Assembly (NCBI GenBank): GCA_023634235.1
Contig: JAMKCF010000019.1
Span: 3,844,001 to 3,908,000 of the forward strand
Length of the DNA stretch: 64,000 nucleotides
Origin: Pisaster brevispinus
Lineage: Eukaryota > Echinodermata > Asteroidea > Forcipulatida > Asteriidae
Direction of reading: 5' to 3'
A program made the translations under genes and the position numbers. Of the stretch, positions 1 through 13,019 are shown piece after piece. The stretch's first letter is position 1, and each line of letters begins with the position of its first letter. The notes under the pieces are model-generated. The model had not been told where the DNA came from, made no database searches, and saw nothing but the letters and a program-made list of their open reading frames with translations.

Positions 1-2511
1 GGGCTACGGCTCCACAAATTCATCTCAAACAGCAGAGAAGTCATGGAAATCATTCCGGTGGATGATCGTGCCGCTGGAGTGAAGAATGTGGATCTCGGCC
101 GTGATGATCTTCCCACAGAGAGAGCACTCGGTATCCAATGGTGTGTAGAAACAGATATGTTTAACTTCCACATCCAAGCCAAGGATCACTCATTAACCCG
201 CAGGGGAATCTTGTCAACGGTAGCCTCCATCTATGACCCTCTCGGGTTCCTTGCCCCTTTTGTTCTCATTGGCAAGGGAATCCTCCAGGAAATGTGCCAA
301 AGTGGAGTGAACTGGGATGATCCACTTCCTGACAACCTACGCCCTCGGTGGGAGAAGTGGAAGGACGACATCATCAACTTGAAGGAAATTCAGATACCAC
401 GGTGCTACATACCAAGTGGTTTTGGGCGGGTCGTCGCTGTGGAGCTCCATCATTTCTCTGATGCCAGTACAAGCGGGTATGGTCAGTGTTCGTATCTGCG
501 ATTTGTCGGAGAAGATAAGGTTCATTGCACTCTAGTAGCTGGAAAGGCCAGAGTTGCTCCAGTCAAAATAGTCACAATTCCACGACTAGAGTTGACGGCT
601 GCTGTAGTGTCAGTGCTGATGAGTCATATGATCAAGGAGGAGCTGGATGTCACCATCAACCAGGAGTTTTTCTGGACAGACTCCCAAGTCGTGCTTGGCT
701 ACATAGGCAATAAGGCTAAACGTTTTCATGTATTTGTGGCCAACAGAATCCAGAAAATCTGTCAGTTCTCTGAGCCCTGTCAGTGGCACTATGTATCAAC
801 AGAGGTAAATCCTGCTGACCATGCCTCTCGAGGAGTATTCGCAAAGGACCTGCTTGCTTCAAACTGGTTCAGAGGCCCAGGATTCCTATGGGACAAGGAG
901 TTGGCAATACCAGAAGAACCAGTACACCAACTTAAGGTTGGTGATCCTGAGGTGAAGAATGTAGCATCATTCCAGATTACTGTTGCGCCAAGATTGTTCG
1001 ACTTGGAGGAACGTCTGTCTCGCTTCTCTGACTGGACAAAGGTTTTGGGAGCTGTAGCACGCATAAGACGGTTAAGTAAGAAAGAGAAGGCTACTCATAC
1101 CCTCTCTACACCACGAGAAAGACAGGAAGCAGAGATACACATTGTGAGGCTAATTCAAGGACGAGCCTTTCCAGAGGAAATCCAATCATTGACTAGCTCA
1201 AAGGGAGTGTTGAAAACTGCCAAAATCTTCAACTTGAATCCATTTCTGGATAATGCGGGAGTTCTTAGAGTTGGAGGACGCCTGAAAAATGCAGAGGTTC
1301 CAGAGGACATCAAGTATCCAGCCATCCTACCAAAGAGTAGCAATCTCACAAGATTGCTCATTTCACACTTTCATAACAAGGTTCAACACCAAGGACGAGG
1401 AATGACCTTTAATGAAGTAAGAGCTAGTGGGTACTGGATAATTGGAGGAGTAAAGGTAGTAGCCACTCATATCCACAAGTGTGCTGAATGTCGCCGCCTG
1501 CGTCGTCCAATTGAAGAGCAGAAGATGGCCAACCTCCCCAAGGATAGAGTAGAACCTTCACCACCCTTTACGTTCTGTGGTATTGACTGCTTCGGGCCAT
1601 TTATTGTGAAAGAAGGCAGGAAGGAGTTGAAGAAGTATGGACTGCTGATCACATGTATGTGCTCGCGTGCCGTACACATTGAGATGTTGGATGATATGAC
1701 TACGGATTGCTTCATCAATGCTCTTCGTTGCTTCATTGCCATGAGAGGTCCCGTACAACAATTACGTTCTGACCAGGGATCCAATTTTGTGGGAGCAAAA
1801 AATGTATTCCAGGAAGCTATGAAGGAAATGGATGCAGAGAGAATTCAAATCTTCCTAGCGAAGCGTCAGTGTGAGTTCATCATGAATGCCCCACACGCAA
1901 GTCATGCTGGAGGTGTGTGGGAGCGCCAAATCAAAACAGTGAGGAGTGTTTTGTCATCCATCATTCAGCAGTCACCATGTAGACTTGACACAGCAACTTT
2001 GCGCACCTTCCTGTATGAAGCTATGGCCATTGTGAACAGTCGTCCACTTACAACAACCAATCTTCATGACCCTTTGAGCCCTGAGCCACTCACACCAAAT
2101 CATCTTCTCACCATGAAGTCAACGAGTGCCTTACCACCCCCTGGAAAGTTTGTAAAGGAAGATCTGTATATCAGAAAACGTTGGAGACGGGCTCAGTATC
2201 TGGCTGAACAGTTTTGGGGAAGATGGAGAAAAGAATACCTTGCTTCTCTGTCTTCAAGATCAAAATGGAACACTACACGAAGAAATATCAAGGTGGGAGA
2301 TGTGGTCCTGGTAAAGGATGAAAATGCATCACGCTTGGAGTGGCCAATCGCTATTGTGACTCAAACCATGGAAGACGAAGACCACCTGGTCAGAAGATGC
2401 AAAGTCCAAATTGGCTCTAAAGACCTCGACAAGCAGGGTAGACGAGTCAACAAGATGTCAGTCCTGGAGCGCCCCATCCAGAAACTTGTATTAGTGTTAG
2501 AATCAGAGTAG
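1..2511 (+). mobile_element. pol: Bel/Pao LTR retrotransposon, 3' part of pol polyprotein
   Basis: The open frame runs from the first base of the window (the first ATG, at 43, is internal) to a TAG at 2509-2511, so the 5' part of the element lies outside. Visible in order: the Pao-type reverse transcriptase tail (LPTERALGIQW, SIYDPLGFLAP); RNase H with acidic motifs (HHFSDAS, PRLELTAA, FWTDSQVV); an integrase zinc-binding HHCC segment (HHQGRG, HKCAECRRLR); the integrase DDE core (GIDCFGPF, RSDQGSNF, GGVWERQIK); and a C-terminal module of the DUF5641 type (RKRWRRAQYL, VGDVVLVKDE). No stop or frameshift breaks the visible part, which suggests a fairly young copy. Family assignment is from motif order and wording; a different Pao lineage cannot be excluded. 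Confidence 0.93.
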
Positions 2512-2757
2512 AGGATGTTCAGACTTTCCTTTGCCTGAGAGCCCAAGTGATCGACTTCCCAGATTACTGTCAGAGTGTTTTACTGCATGTTTAGCATTTT
2601 GTTTTATCATTTTACTAAACTATTAATGTTGTTAAAACAGTATATGCCTAGTGACTTTAAGTAGAATGTAGTTTTCTAAATTACTCATGATTTATCTTAT
2701 ATCCATTTGTTAAGCCTATTGACTTATAACCTGCAATCATTCGTAATTTGGTGGGAG

Positions 2758-3667
2758 TGTAGCAAAATCCCCTCAGTTATAGATATTCTTCCTCTTAGAA
2801 AACTGAAAGAGTTATTGTTTTTTCCAGTTTGTCATACCTTCTTTTGATGGCCCATAACTAGTACCTTTTATAATACACTTCCCCCCATGTATGCATCCAC
2901 CTTTGTTTACAATCTCTATGGAGGCTGCCATCTTTGTTTTGGTCACATGATCAGGTTTTACTAAAACTGTTTTATATTAATTGTATGGATTCTTATGTTT
3001 GTTCAAGGCATCTTTTTCTATCTACAATTAAGTTTTTGTCTTTTTATATGGCTATTTTATTTAATTTGGCATAACATGAAAAATGCCTAATTTCCCATAA
3101 TGCTTTGCTGCTGAGAAAATGCACTGCTCTTCTCACATGTGACAGCTCCAGTGCTGATGATAGCGTTGTAGAATAATAATGTAATTTCCCTGAACTTCAT
3201 ACAAACTAAGCTCACCCACTACAGGCCCACGAGGTAATGATTGTCTTATTTTACAAATGTTTACTAATTATGTTCTAAAAATCATATGATTAAGATGAAA
3301 GATCAGTGGTTTATTAGATCAAAGTTTGTGTCCTTGTAAATGAACAGTACCTTGCATTTCACCTATGTTCATATACACTTATAATGATTTAGGGTTCTTG
3401 CGTATAAATTATCTTAGGCTATTCCTTAATTGTTGAGATCTATCCTCATTATTAGTGTTGCTATTTTCCTGTTTGCTAGATCTCACGATGTCCATGTAAT
3501 CGGATGGTCTTGGTACAACTACAAGTACAATACAATAATAAAGACCCAGAGTCGAGACACCAGTTAGAACGTGTTCGCCACTCATGACTCAATTTTGTAT
3601 GCGTGATGGTAATTGGTAGTCGGGTGCAGCTACAAATTCTATTAGAAACATTATCATGTATCACACA
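2758..3667 (+). repeat. Probable 3' LTR of the Bel/Pao element
   Basis: A purine-rich stretch (GGTGGGAG, 2750-2757) directly precedes TGTAGC. This is the expected order of polypurine tract followed by an LTR beginning with TG. An AATAAA at about 3537-3542 would serve as the polyadenylation signal. The right end is placed at TCACACA (3667) because it gives a TG...CA terminus. No second LTR lies in the window, so the right boundary is a guess. Confidence 0.4.
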
Positions 3668-4903
3668 GGCGGAGAAAACTTAGAGACAGCAGAACCCTCT
3701 AGATTATTATGATAACTTTAAAAGTTTCAAAGAGTACATATTTCAACAACAATAAGCAATTTCTGATTAAAAAAAAGTTGTGTATAATAATAAAAACCTT
3801 TGAAACATAAGCAACCCTTGGCAAATAAAATGGATTAAAACTTTTTTGATGTAATAGGCCCTATATGTTTATTTTGTGTATAGATTTATACTAAGCAGGT
3901 CATGAAAGAAATGCACAGAGTGCCTTCATTCAAACAACTTTTAAGCATTTATTTATTTATTATTTTATAGTTCTGGTAATGACATCAAGAATGCCTTAAC
4001 AGCGAACTTTGTATTGTACTCTGAAACTTGTAGACAAGGGTGCTTGCAAAGAATCCAAAACACCAAAGTACATAAATCCTACAGGTACTTTGTATTAATA
4101 CACATTGTGAGGTTCATAAACCAAGCATGTAAAGTTGGGAACAGCTTCATGCTTGGCTGGGTTATATTTTTTTTATAAGTATCATTAGTTTGGTAGAAAA
4201 TATAGAGTAAATCAAGACAATAATGATAGGATTTGAGGTTTCTGCTTACCAGTGAAACTTCTGTGCTTGAACCCTCAACCAATTCCATTTCTTGTTGATA
4301 TCAGACGTACTCTCCACTCTCGGGTCTGCAGTCCTCCTGCTGCTCTAAGCATTGGGTGCCTTAGGCTGCTCCAGTACCTTAGGTTGAGACCAACATTTTT
4401 CGTTTCCTGGGTTCAACCTTTATCACTTCCTGGGTTCAACCTTTTTATTTTAAAAATTAAAACAATTTTTCATGAAATTTTGACACAAATGCCAGATAGA
4501 CAGCAAGAATAACTGCAAATACACTGGCATTGTTTAAAATTCACAATGTTTATTGGCCTATTCATTAAAGTTATGTGTCAATGACGTTGGAAACATCTAT
4601 AGACCTGGAATTTCATCTTTGACAGAAGGCATTCATTGTCATTTTGAAAAGGGCACTTCCAATGGAAAATCTTAAAGTCTTTGGGAAACGTTTGAAGGAG
4701 CACTATGCCAAGACCAGGGGTACGTGGCCATGGCCTCAGTGGCCTCCTTGTAATTCCTGACCTGGAAATACAAAAGAGACACTATCTATTTTTTGTATTC
4801 ATACAAACCAACGTTTCAATTCAAAAGTTTATCAAAATAAAATATTGAATTCTTTATTAATCTTTACAACAAAAGAAGTTTGTTTTGTGGTTAGACCTTA
4901 TCG
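3668..4903. other. No recognisable gene
   Basis: AT-rich sequence with only short open frames and no protein motif, RNA gene or clear repeat boundary that I can support. Confidence 0.5.
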
Positions 4904-5031
4904 CCAATCCGCCTGGTGATTTTGCTGAATGGCTGGAAGGTGTTGTGGGAAGGAAAAGGGAGCACCGCATGCCCCTTTTCCCTTCCCACAATGCCTTTCG
5001 GCTATTCAGCAAAATCAACCAGGCGGATTGG
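4904..5031. repeat. Near-perfect foldback (hairpin) element
   Basis: The arm at 4904-4962 (starting CCAATCCGCCTGGTGATTTT) is repeated in reverse complement at about 4973-5031 with few mismatches, leaving a loop of only about ten bases. Weaker pairing continues outward to about 4890 and 5047. The small open frames across it on the + strand are products of the repeat and are not genes. Confidence 0.8.
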
Positions 5032-6937
5032 CAATATTGGTCTATGGAAATTACACATTTTTCATAGTTTGTTATTTAGTTACTCCTTACATTTGTGAAA
5101 TTTCTCTTTTTGTATCTTAATAGAAATGGATTGTTTATAAAACAGAAGAAACAAATCGGTTACGGGCACGCTTATCACAGCGCACTGGTCGCACCGTGAC
5201 TGACGGCACCATTCGGGCAACTATACGGCGCTGGCACCGTAGCTATCACTGCACAAATCACGCTGTGATCATAATTAACTGGGTCTATCGACCAAACTCT
5301 TTTCAAAAGAGATGAAACATATCTCATACTCCAAAAACTGTACTGCATGACCACAAAGGCAACAATTCTTAACTCACAAGTAAATCAACAACAACAAAAT
5401 GTGCATAAAATCTACTTACCGCGCGCTGTTAAAGTGGTATTTTACCACTACTTCTAAAGTTATCAGTTAACAAGACGAGGTGCCACCAAAAAGTTGGTCT
5501 GTGGGTCAAAAGCCACGTGTGTAGCGCGCGGTCAAAGGTCTAAAATATTATTGAGACCGTTGCGTTAGATCAAGTGCGCCCCCTACAGTTTGCCTAGGAA
5601 AGGCCATCGGATAGTCCGATGTTTACTTTTATTTTCATACAACTCATTATACTTTATACCGCCTGCTTTGTTAATGTTTAGATCAATTGAAAGAGACTAC
5701 ACCTTTTGTGAGCATTCTTTTAAATTTAAACCTTTCTATGCAGGTAAGAATATGATATTAACTTAAATGATTTAGGTCAGAAGCGGCATTTTACCATGAC
5801 AAGTGAAGTTGCTTGGCAGAGGTTTGCAGAGCCCCCGTCTGCCTGTCTGTCTGGAACTGTGTATATTTATAATATAGGTTGAAAGGTGTTTTTTACATTA
5901 AAACTCTTCCAATATTATCATTATATTGTTTATTGCCAAGCTGAATCGTTGCCTGGCCACACAAGTGGGGTTGTTAAATGAATGATGTGCATTCAACAAT
6001 GCTTCAAAAGTATTGTTTGAGTCTGGTTCCCAGTTAACTTTTTCACGGCAGATAAATTTGCTCTACAATTCATTTCGAAGTAGTTTTAATGGGTTAGCAG
6101 GTGACTTGATTAAAAGTATGGGGTAGTTTCATAAAGCTATATGACCAGTGTTAGTGTTCACTAATTTGCAGTAAAGGTTTTTGGCATGAAGTGTAATTCA
6201 CAATCAATAAGGGTTTACATCTTATGGGTGATCATTAAGTTTTTTTAGCATCACTGACTCGTCCTAATACAAGAATTGCTGGCAATTTTAGTGCTTATTT
6301 TGTTTTTGCATTATTAGGTAAGCAAAGCTTAGGCCTATGAAATGGGAAATCTGCTAAGGACCACCCTGTACACAGAAAACCTGTACTTCATTGCAATGCA
6401 ATGTCAAAATAGACTGATTTTGGTTTTGGCTGTTAGTGAACGGTCTCTACCAATGGCCACTTGAGCACAGCTGTCAGAAAGGATGGATGGCTTTTGACTG
6501 ATAGTACTTTGCATTGCTAGCCTCCAATAATTCCTTTTATCCACACAGAGAAGTAAAGCAACGCTCTCTGCTGTTCAAAAAAAGGTGAAAGGCAAACAGA
6601 AACATGTTGGCACCGCTCCAAAGGGGTGAAGCTTTCCTGCCTTCCTAATCAGAGTGCAAAATGTGGACTACAGGTAATTGAAAATTTATCCCAGATATCA
6701 TTTTTAAATGAGACAACGAGACAGTGGCTGTGGAAAACAATGTGTGAGGGGGGGGGTTGGATCCATAGATTGACGAGAGGCAAGCCACCCCATCTTTGAA
6801 TGGGATGGGAGAATGGTGGTTGGATAACTAGGGAAATTACAACCAGTCAAGTAAATGTCAACTAGGAAATGATTAGTGAGAGAGAAACGATCCCTTTGGT
6901 AAGAAAGACTGCTTAGAAGAAGCAAGTTTTATAAGCT
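5032..6937. other. No recognised gene; CpG-rich patch and an exon-like fragment
   Basis: At 5420-5530 there is a short CpG-rich patch bounded by inverted ACCGCGCGCT / AGCGCGCGGT. At 6549-6629 a good acceptor (TTTTATCCACACAG) precedes a short lysine-rich open frame ending in TGA, which could be a terminal exon; no partner exon was found. The rest is AT-rich. Confidence 0.35.
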
Positions 6938-7690
6938 TTATAATAATAATAATAATAGTGGCTTCATTAATAGCGCTCAAATCCGTCACTCAGTGACGCT
7001 CATGGCACTTCAACATTATTACCCCTGGTCACTGGGCCATTTCAGGGCTCGAATTTGACACTGGACCGCTGGCCCGTGCGAAGTGATTTTAACCTCGGGC
7101 CAGTAAACTCCTGACCCGACAAGTCCGGCGGTCTTGTGTTTTTCAATTGAACAATAGCCCATGTGTAATACCTTAAACAGAAAGAAATGATGTTTAAAAG
7201 TTAACCTTGAGTCTGGTATTTATGCAATTCCGTTGAGTAGCAAAATATACTAACCCATAAGACAAATTGATAATCTTCTCTTTGTGCTTGTTAAAATAAA
7301 AACAATTTACATGTTAAACTGTGTCGAAAGCTCTTTCTTATAAAGATTCTGGTCTTGTGAAATCAATTCTGGTCCGGTAAACATTTGAGCTACAAGCCTT
7401 GCGATCCTGTGGAATTTTATTACCCCAAACTCAAGCCCTGCATTTATTTCATTCCTTAAACCATCTCAAGCTCCCTTGGGAGTATACAGCCTGTGCTGCC
7501 AAATATGTAAGCTAAATCAATCACAAGAACCATCTCTGCCCTCACAGGTACCCATTTATACCCCTGGGTGATGAGAAGCAATTATAGTTAAGTGTCTTGC
7601 TCAAGGAAACCAAGTGTTATGACCGGGACCTGAACCCACACCCTGCCGACTCAGCCACCAGAACTTGAGTCTGATGCTATAACCTCACCT
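6938..7690. repeat. Dispersed repeat with (TAA)n end, split by a MITE
   Basis: A (TAA)n run at 6938-6957 is followed by a repeat containing AGCGCTC, the phrase CCCCTGGTCACTGGGCCATTT, and, after the inserted element, GGTACCCATTTATACCCCTGGG and AGTGTCTTGCTCAAGG. I recall this kind of sequence as a common dispersed repeat of echinoderm genomes, but I cannot name the family from sequence alone. The repeat reads continuously if 7043-7440 is removed. Confidence 0.55.
7043..7440. mobile_element. MITE with CAGGGCTYGA terminal inverted repeats
   Basis: The left end CAGGGCTCGAATTTGA and the right end (reverse complement CAGGGCTTGAGTTTGG) form terminal inverted repeats. CATTT at 7038-7042 and at 7441-7445 is a 5-bp target duplication. 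It contains no open frame of note, so it is non-autonomous. It sits inside the dispersed repeat at 6938-7690. Confidence 0.65.
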
Positions 7691-8979
7691 AAGGCCATAA
7701 CCTGGCTGCTGAAACATAAACATCTCATTCTGAAAACTTAGACACTGCCAGGCACCCAATGAAGGAGACTATCAGTGAAAACTTTAAAATAAATCTGAGT
7801 TTTTGTTTCTGACAGCCAGTCTTGTCTATCTCATCAGCGATGTATGACAACACTGAGATCCTTTTGTCCTGCAGTGTCGTCTTTAAATATTTGTCTTTAA
7901 GACATAATAAAAACATTTATGTAAAGATACATTACTGTAATGAATCAAAAGGGAAACTAACTGGGTAAATCTTAAATAATGAACCCATAATTATAAATTC
8001 TTGCACACTACTTTCACCCCAAAGCATTGTTGTGCTTTGAAAAGAAAAAAACTCTGCATCTTCCTCTCTGAGAAGCACTTTACTGCCACCATCTTGGTCA
8101 TGAGCCCTGTTTGCTCTAGCGATTGTCAATACTAATTCTTATTCTATCAAACAAGGATCCGACTACTTTACACTTAGTTACATTGTTTAGATATGATAGA
8201 GATGAGGACAGCAGTTGAGTCAGGGTTTGACCTAAGAAGTGAGAGACACTATTTCTATCAATCTGCAGAAAACAACTTGATTGGTTGATTCAAAACTCAA
8301 GAGACGAATGGATAAAGCTTTTGAAGATAGGAGTACAGATTCAGTTGCTGAGGTAAGGTGTCAGACTTGCATGCTTTCATGTGATTTCTTCTTGGAACAG
8401 GTTTTAATGTCATAGAAAACTGGAACAAATTTTAAAGTGTTTTATACACATGTTTTCCTTTTTTTCTTTTAGCAAACACAAAGGTTTATGTCTCTGAAAA
8501 ATTGCCAACCTTTGCACACAAAATATTCATTACTGATCTATAGACGCTATAAACAAATGTAATAAGGTGATAAATTTTCTTTTTTGGTAACATGTTCTGT
8601 TTCCCTGCTTTGCAGAAAACTAAGTTGATTTAATTCTTGTATTCCAGTATTCACACTGATCGATGAAAGTCAAATTAAACAACAAGTTGAGCCTGGGAAG
8701 CAGCCACCTTCAGAGAACCTCACAGATAAAGAGGAACAGTCTAGGATCAAACATCAATTAACAGCTCAAGATAAACCAGAAGGAACTGGATCAAACCAGC
8801 CTGTCCATAATACAGAGGAACTGGTTCTGACTGGGTGAAACCCTCAAACAACCAGACTACAGTTCAACCATCTACTGATTGGAGTTTAAGCCAGCAAGAT
8901 AAAAGTAGCTGAAACCAGTTCAATCCAGTCAGATGGACAAACACAAAATAACAGAAGGTACCTAGTTCAATGAAGTCCC
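7691..8979. other. No recognised gene; possible orphan exon
   Basis: An open frame at 8648-8838, preceded by the acceptor TTCTTGTATTCCAG, encodes about 64 residues rich in E, Q and K and ends in TGA. A segment at about 8278-8352 also looks exon-like, with a donor GTAAGG, but the phases of the two do not fit each other. Neither is recognised as a known protein. Confidence 0.25.
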
Positions 8980-9172
8980 GGGCCCATTTTCACAAAGCTG
9001 TTTAGCAGAAAATATTGCTTAGCAATTTTCTATGCTAAGAAAAAAATGGGTAGGGCACCAGCTACAATAATGCAAATTTTATAGAATTTTGGCTCGTAAC
9101 CAGTTTCTTCTAAGCAACATTTTTCTGTGCTCAGCAAGTGTTTGTGCTTACAGGTTTTATGAAATTGGGCTC
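8980..9172. mobile_element. MITE, 'GGGCCCAATTTCATAAAGC' family, copy 1
   Basis: The ends are inverted (GGGCCCATTTTCACAAAGCTG at left, TTTTATGAAATTGGGCTC at right) around a body rich in TTAGCA/TGCTTA motifs. At least five related copies lie in this window, all in non-coding DNA. It has no coding capacity. Confidence 0.65.
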
Positions 9173-9419
9173 TGTACTCAGAGTATTAGGGAAGATATCA
9201 TCGATATCACACACGGATACAGTCTGCACATGGTCTGCCATTTTGGGAGTCAAAATACACTGCACGCTATTAACACACAAGGAATCTGGCTCTCAAATAG
9301 TGCAAGTAAGATTCATGGGTGATGATGTTAGGTGAATTAGGTCATCACAAAGTTGGTTGTTGTTCAGAGATACCTTTCAAATCACTTTTACATTGGTTGA
9401 CTAATGTGGTAAGACTAAT

Positions 9420-9590
9420 TAATGTGAAGAAATTGTTGCTTAACTATTTTCTGCTAAGAAAAAATAAGCACGATACCAATCACAATTGGTACACGTGACA
9501 TGGTAGGTAGGCTGGTAGCCATACTCTGGTAAGCATAATAATGTTGTGCTTAGCTACTTTAATGCTAATGTAGCTCAATGAAATTGGGCC
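9420..9590. mobile_element. MITE, same family, copy 2 (left-truncated)
   Basis: It shares the GCTTAACTATTTTCTGCTAAG body and ends in GCTCAATGAAATTGGGCC like copy 1, but the left terminus is missing or too diverged to see. Confidence 0.55.
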
Positions 9591-12500
9591 AAGGACAATA
9601 TTAGTCACATAAAATGGCTAACCAAACAGCGGCTGTATAAATAATGGATGCAAGATTAATAATTAATAAATATGAGGAGATGATATGGGATGATACCACC
9701 ATACCAGAGAATTGGAAAGTGTTGTAAGAACTTGGGACACTCGGTATTTGCCTAAAAGTACATTTTTAGGTCACTGCTGAGGAAGTTTAGATACTTTGAC
9801 TTTGGAAATTTCACACAATTTGTTCATTTAGACAAGTAAAAACAAGGGAGTACAGGATCTTCTAAGTCTTTTGAATAGCAGTCTGGTGTGATAAGAATTA
9901 GTTCAAGACCTGAGCATTTGAACATAATTCTTGAAAGCTTTGGGAAAAATCATTGGAACTAATTTGATGCATAAATATATAAAGTGGTAAGAGATAAATA
10001 TCAGAGATTTTATGAGTCCTGTGATTTGTAATGATGTACACACAGACAATTATAAACTTGTATGGTGTCACAATTAGTAGTCACAAGGCCATACTGCTAC
10101 ATGGGGGAATGCATGATGGTATTAAGGCACTTCATGCAATCAATCCAAGCAATGATTTGTAAAACACTAAAATAATGTTTTAATTGATTTAACACATCAA
10201 GGACATTCTTCATATACTGACAAATTACAAATAAAGTGAATGTTCCACTGAAAAAGGTGTGGATATTTTTTTTAAAGGAATGTGAATGTACTCAATGATG
10301 ATAAATTAGCGTAACTAAGATGATTAACATGAGGCATATGTGAATAAATTACTTGATGCAATCATTTAATATAATATAAGTGCAGAGTTTCTTTTCCTTG
10401 GCTGTCTTGGACTTGGACCAGCATGGTGCGGAGTAGGGGTGATGGACAATTTCAGAAGTTTTGACTTTAAATACTTAAAATTGGAAGAAGAAAATATTAT
10501 TTAACTATTAAAACGTACTCTGTCACATGATACCAACTCCCCTCCTACCATCATACTCCGCCCCTGAACCTAACAATCACCTGGATTATCACTTGTTGTA
10601 AAGTATTTTATTTCGCACTACATTGTGCCCACCCGTAACAGTCATAAATGATTATCATCTTTTTTATTAAAATTATCAAATTATAAAAGGGTCAGCATCC
10701 CCACTCCTGGCTCGCCCTAACCACACCCCTGGTCTTGGATCATGACAAAATGAATGATAATATGTTATCCCACTGCACCCCCACCCCCCCCCCCCCCACA
10801 CACACACCACCCTTTGGAGTGGCAGAATATTTGATTTTTGATGTTTTGATTTAGCTGCAAGGTGTCTATAAATAGCACTTTTTCAAATTCATGAAAATAT
10901 GAGCACACCCCTTCCTATCCCCCCACCCCCGTAAATAGTTTATCGATGATATAAAAATTATTTGTAACTGCATTTTACAAATACTTGGTGTGATCATTAT
11001 TTTTAGATCCCTTGCCCATGTGTCAAAATCATCAAATTAATAAACATCTTGTGGCCAATACACGAGATCGATCACCTCGCATATGTATTGTGTATTAACC
11101 ATTACCGGTAAAATCGACGGTTTCCATTTATTAACAGTGCTCATAATAATGCACAGACAAGCCCATATCATTAATGTGTACTGTGTGCAGCCAAGACGTC
11201 CGTGACATGACCGATTTGAGTGCGCACAAACATTTTAATGAACCCTTTTGTTATCAGCTTATGGCCCAGTTTATCTTTGGGAGATTCTCCTCAGGAATTC
11301 TTCTCAGCCTTTTTGCCGCTGATCCGGGTCTTGGTTACGTCATTGCACTCGAGACCAATCACAGTCGACCATTTCTGGTTGGAAAATTGTGCGGAGCAAA
11401 AACTAGACCTTGAAACCAACTCGAAATCCTATAAACCGTCGTCGGGAAAGAAGAACATTTTGATTATTCTACAGATTTTACTTTCAAAAAGTTAAATCGG
11501 GCATTTGGTAAACTTACAATAGAATAGAATAGAATTGCACAAAAATGTCTTGAGCGGAGTGATAAGTTCACCCGGAATTCCAGATTTACTTATGTTTGTA
11601 TACAAATTAACCCCATTACTGCTATTCGGCTGCCCACGCTGCGGCGCATGGGCAGGCGGGCAAATCACTGCGGAGCTAGAAATCAACGGACGTGGTTGTA
11701 ATATTGCAGTGGTCATTTTTAGTTAAACTTTAACTTTTGTTAAAATGACTTTCCTGTGAGTTTTGACAGCTGTTTTACACTGTGAACCCAAGTAAATTGT
11801 TCGCTCTTCATAAGGTAAGAATAAACTACGTATAAAAAACAATTTAGTCTGGAAAAGGAGGCTAGAACTCGACATCCATCTCCCCTATTGAGCTGCCAGA
11901 CTGTCAAAATTAAATTTTAACCAAGGCCTAAATAAAGGAGTATCTTGCCATAGGATGCATCTAAATAATATTGTGTAAAGTTTACTCATGGTGCCTCGTT
12001 TATTTTATTTTCCCCTGCAGGGCAACAGCAGCCATGTGAGGCACATTTCTCTCAGAAGACCGAGCGCCTTGCCATGTCACCGACCAGACGAAGCTCCCAT
12101 AGTTAATTGTTCAAAAGGCGGCAAGCTATAAGTAGGGCACTACAGGCATACTACACTACAGGCATACTTGATCAGCATGCTCAGTGCTCACAGAGTCGAC
12201 GAACTTCAAGAGTTCGTCTGGGGTAAGTCAGAAACAATTCCTAAGTGGAAAAACTCCTCCCAAATTCACATGCACTGATTTGAAGAAAAAACACTGCCAA
12301 ACCAACCTGTCGTATGTGAAATTTTAGACTAAATTAATGCCGTCAAGTTCCTTCGTTTCGTTCTAACTTCTAGGATAGGTGTTTTTTAAAAACATGTCAT
12401 GGCTTCAATTGTCAACATTACAACGTACACCCGTTTTTTATCCATCCCTGTCCGACAAGATAAAGTTACATTAGTCATGATAATGTTACGTCTCCTGTAC

Positions 12501-13019
12501 TGAAATAAAAATTGAAATTTAGTTTATGGTAAATCCAGTTTTTGTTTATAGACCTTTCTTTTGCAACGTCACAGCCCAAGATTTTGCCAACCCAGGCTGG
12601 AAAACCATGGAAAGCCATAAATGCAAAACAAAAACAGATAACTACAGTTTGTAACAATGGTACACAAATATTCAAAAATAGTGTTGAATTTATTGGAAAC
12701 AAAGCAACCGATCATGTATGGGAGGTATTTATTTAATTAATAGTTTGCCGAAAATGTTGAATTTGGTTAAAACATCTGTTAACACGATTGAATGTTTTAC
12801 TAACATTCGGCGGTCCATGCCATCCAGCGCGGTTTGTTTATCAACAATGGAAAGGTCTATAGGGGTGACAAGTTGAACATGCAAAGTTCACATTAAATAG
12901 ATAAAAAGTGTCAGTTAAAATTTCCGAGTGACTGAATATTTGTTCCTTTTTTGCAAATGGGAATTTTCTCAAGCCAAACTAAAAATTAAAAATGTGTGCA
13001 TTTAATTTGATTATTGTGT
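9591..13019. other. No recognised gene; low-complexity patches
   Basis: Only short open frames without protein motifs. Low-complexity runs include a poly-C/CA tract at about 10780-10808 and (ATAGA)n near 11520-11535. A GC-richer patch lies at about 11600-11700. Confidence 0.5.

Noticed and set aside
5160..5275. GC-rich stretch with ATCACAGCG / CGCTGTGAT, considered as a tRNA or other structured RNA
   Set aside because: No cloverleaf, no A/B box pair and no recognisable RNA family.
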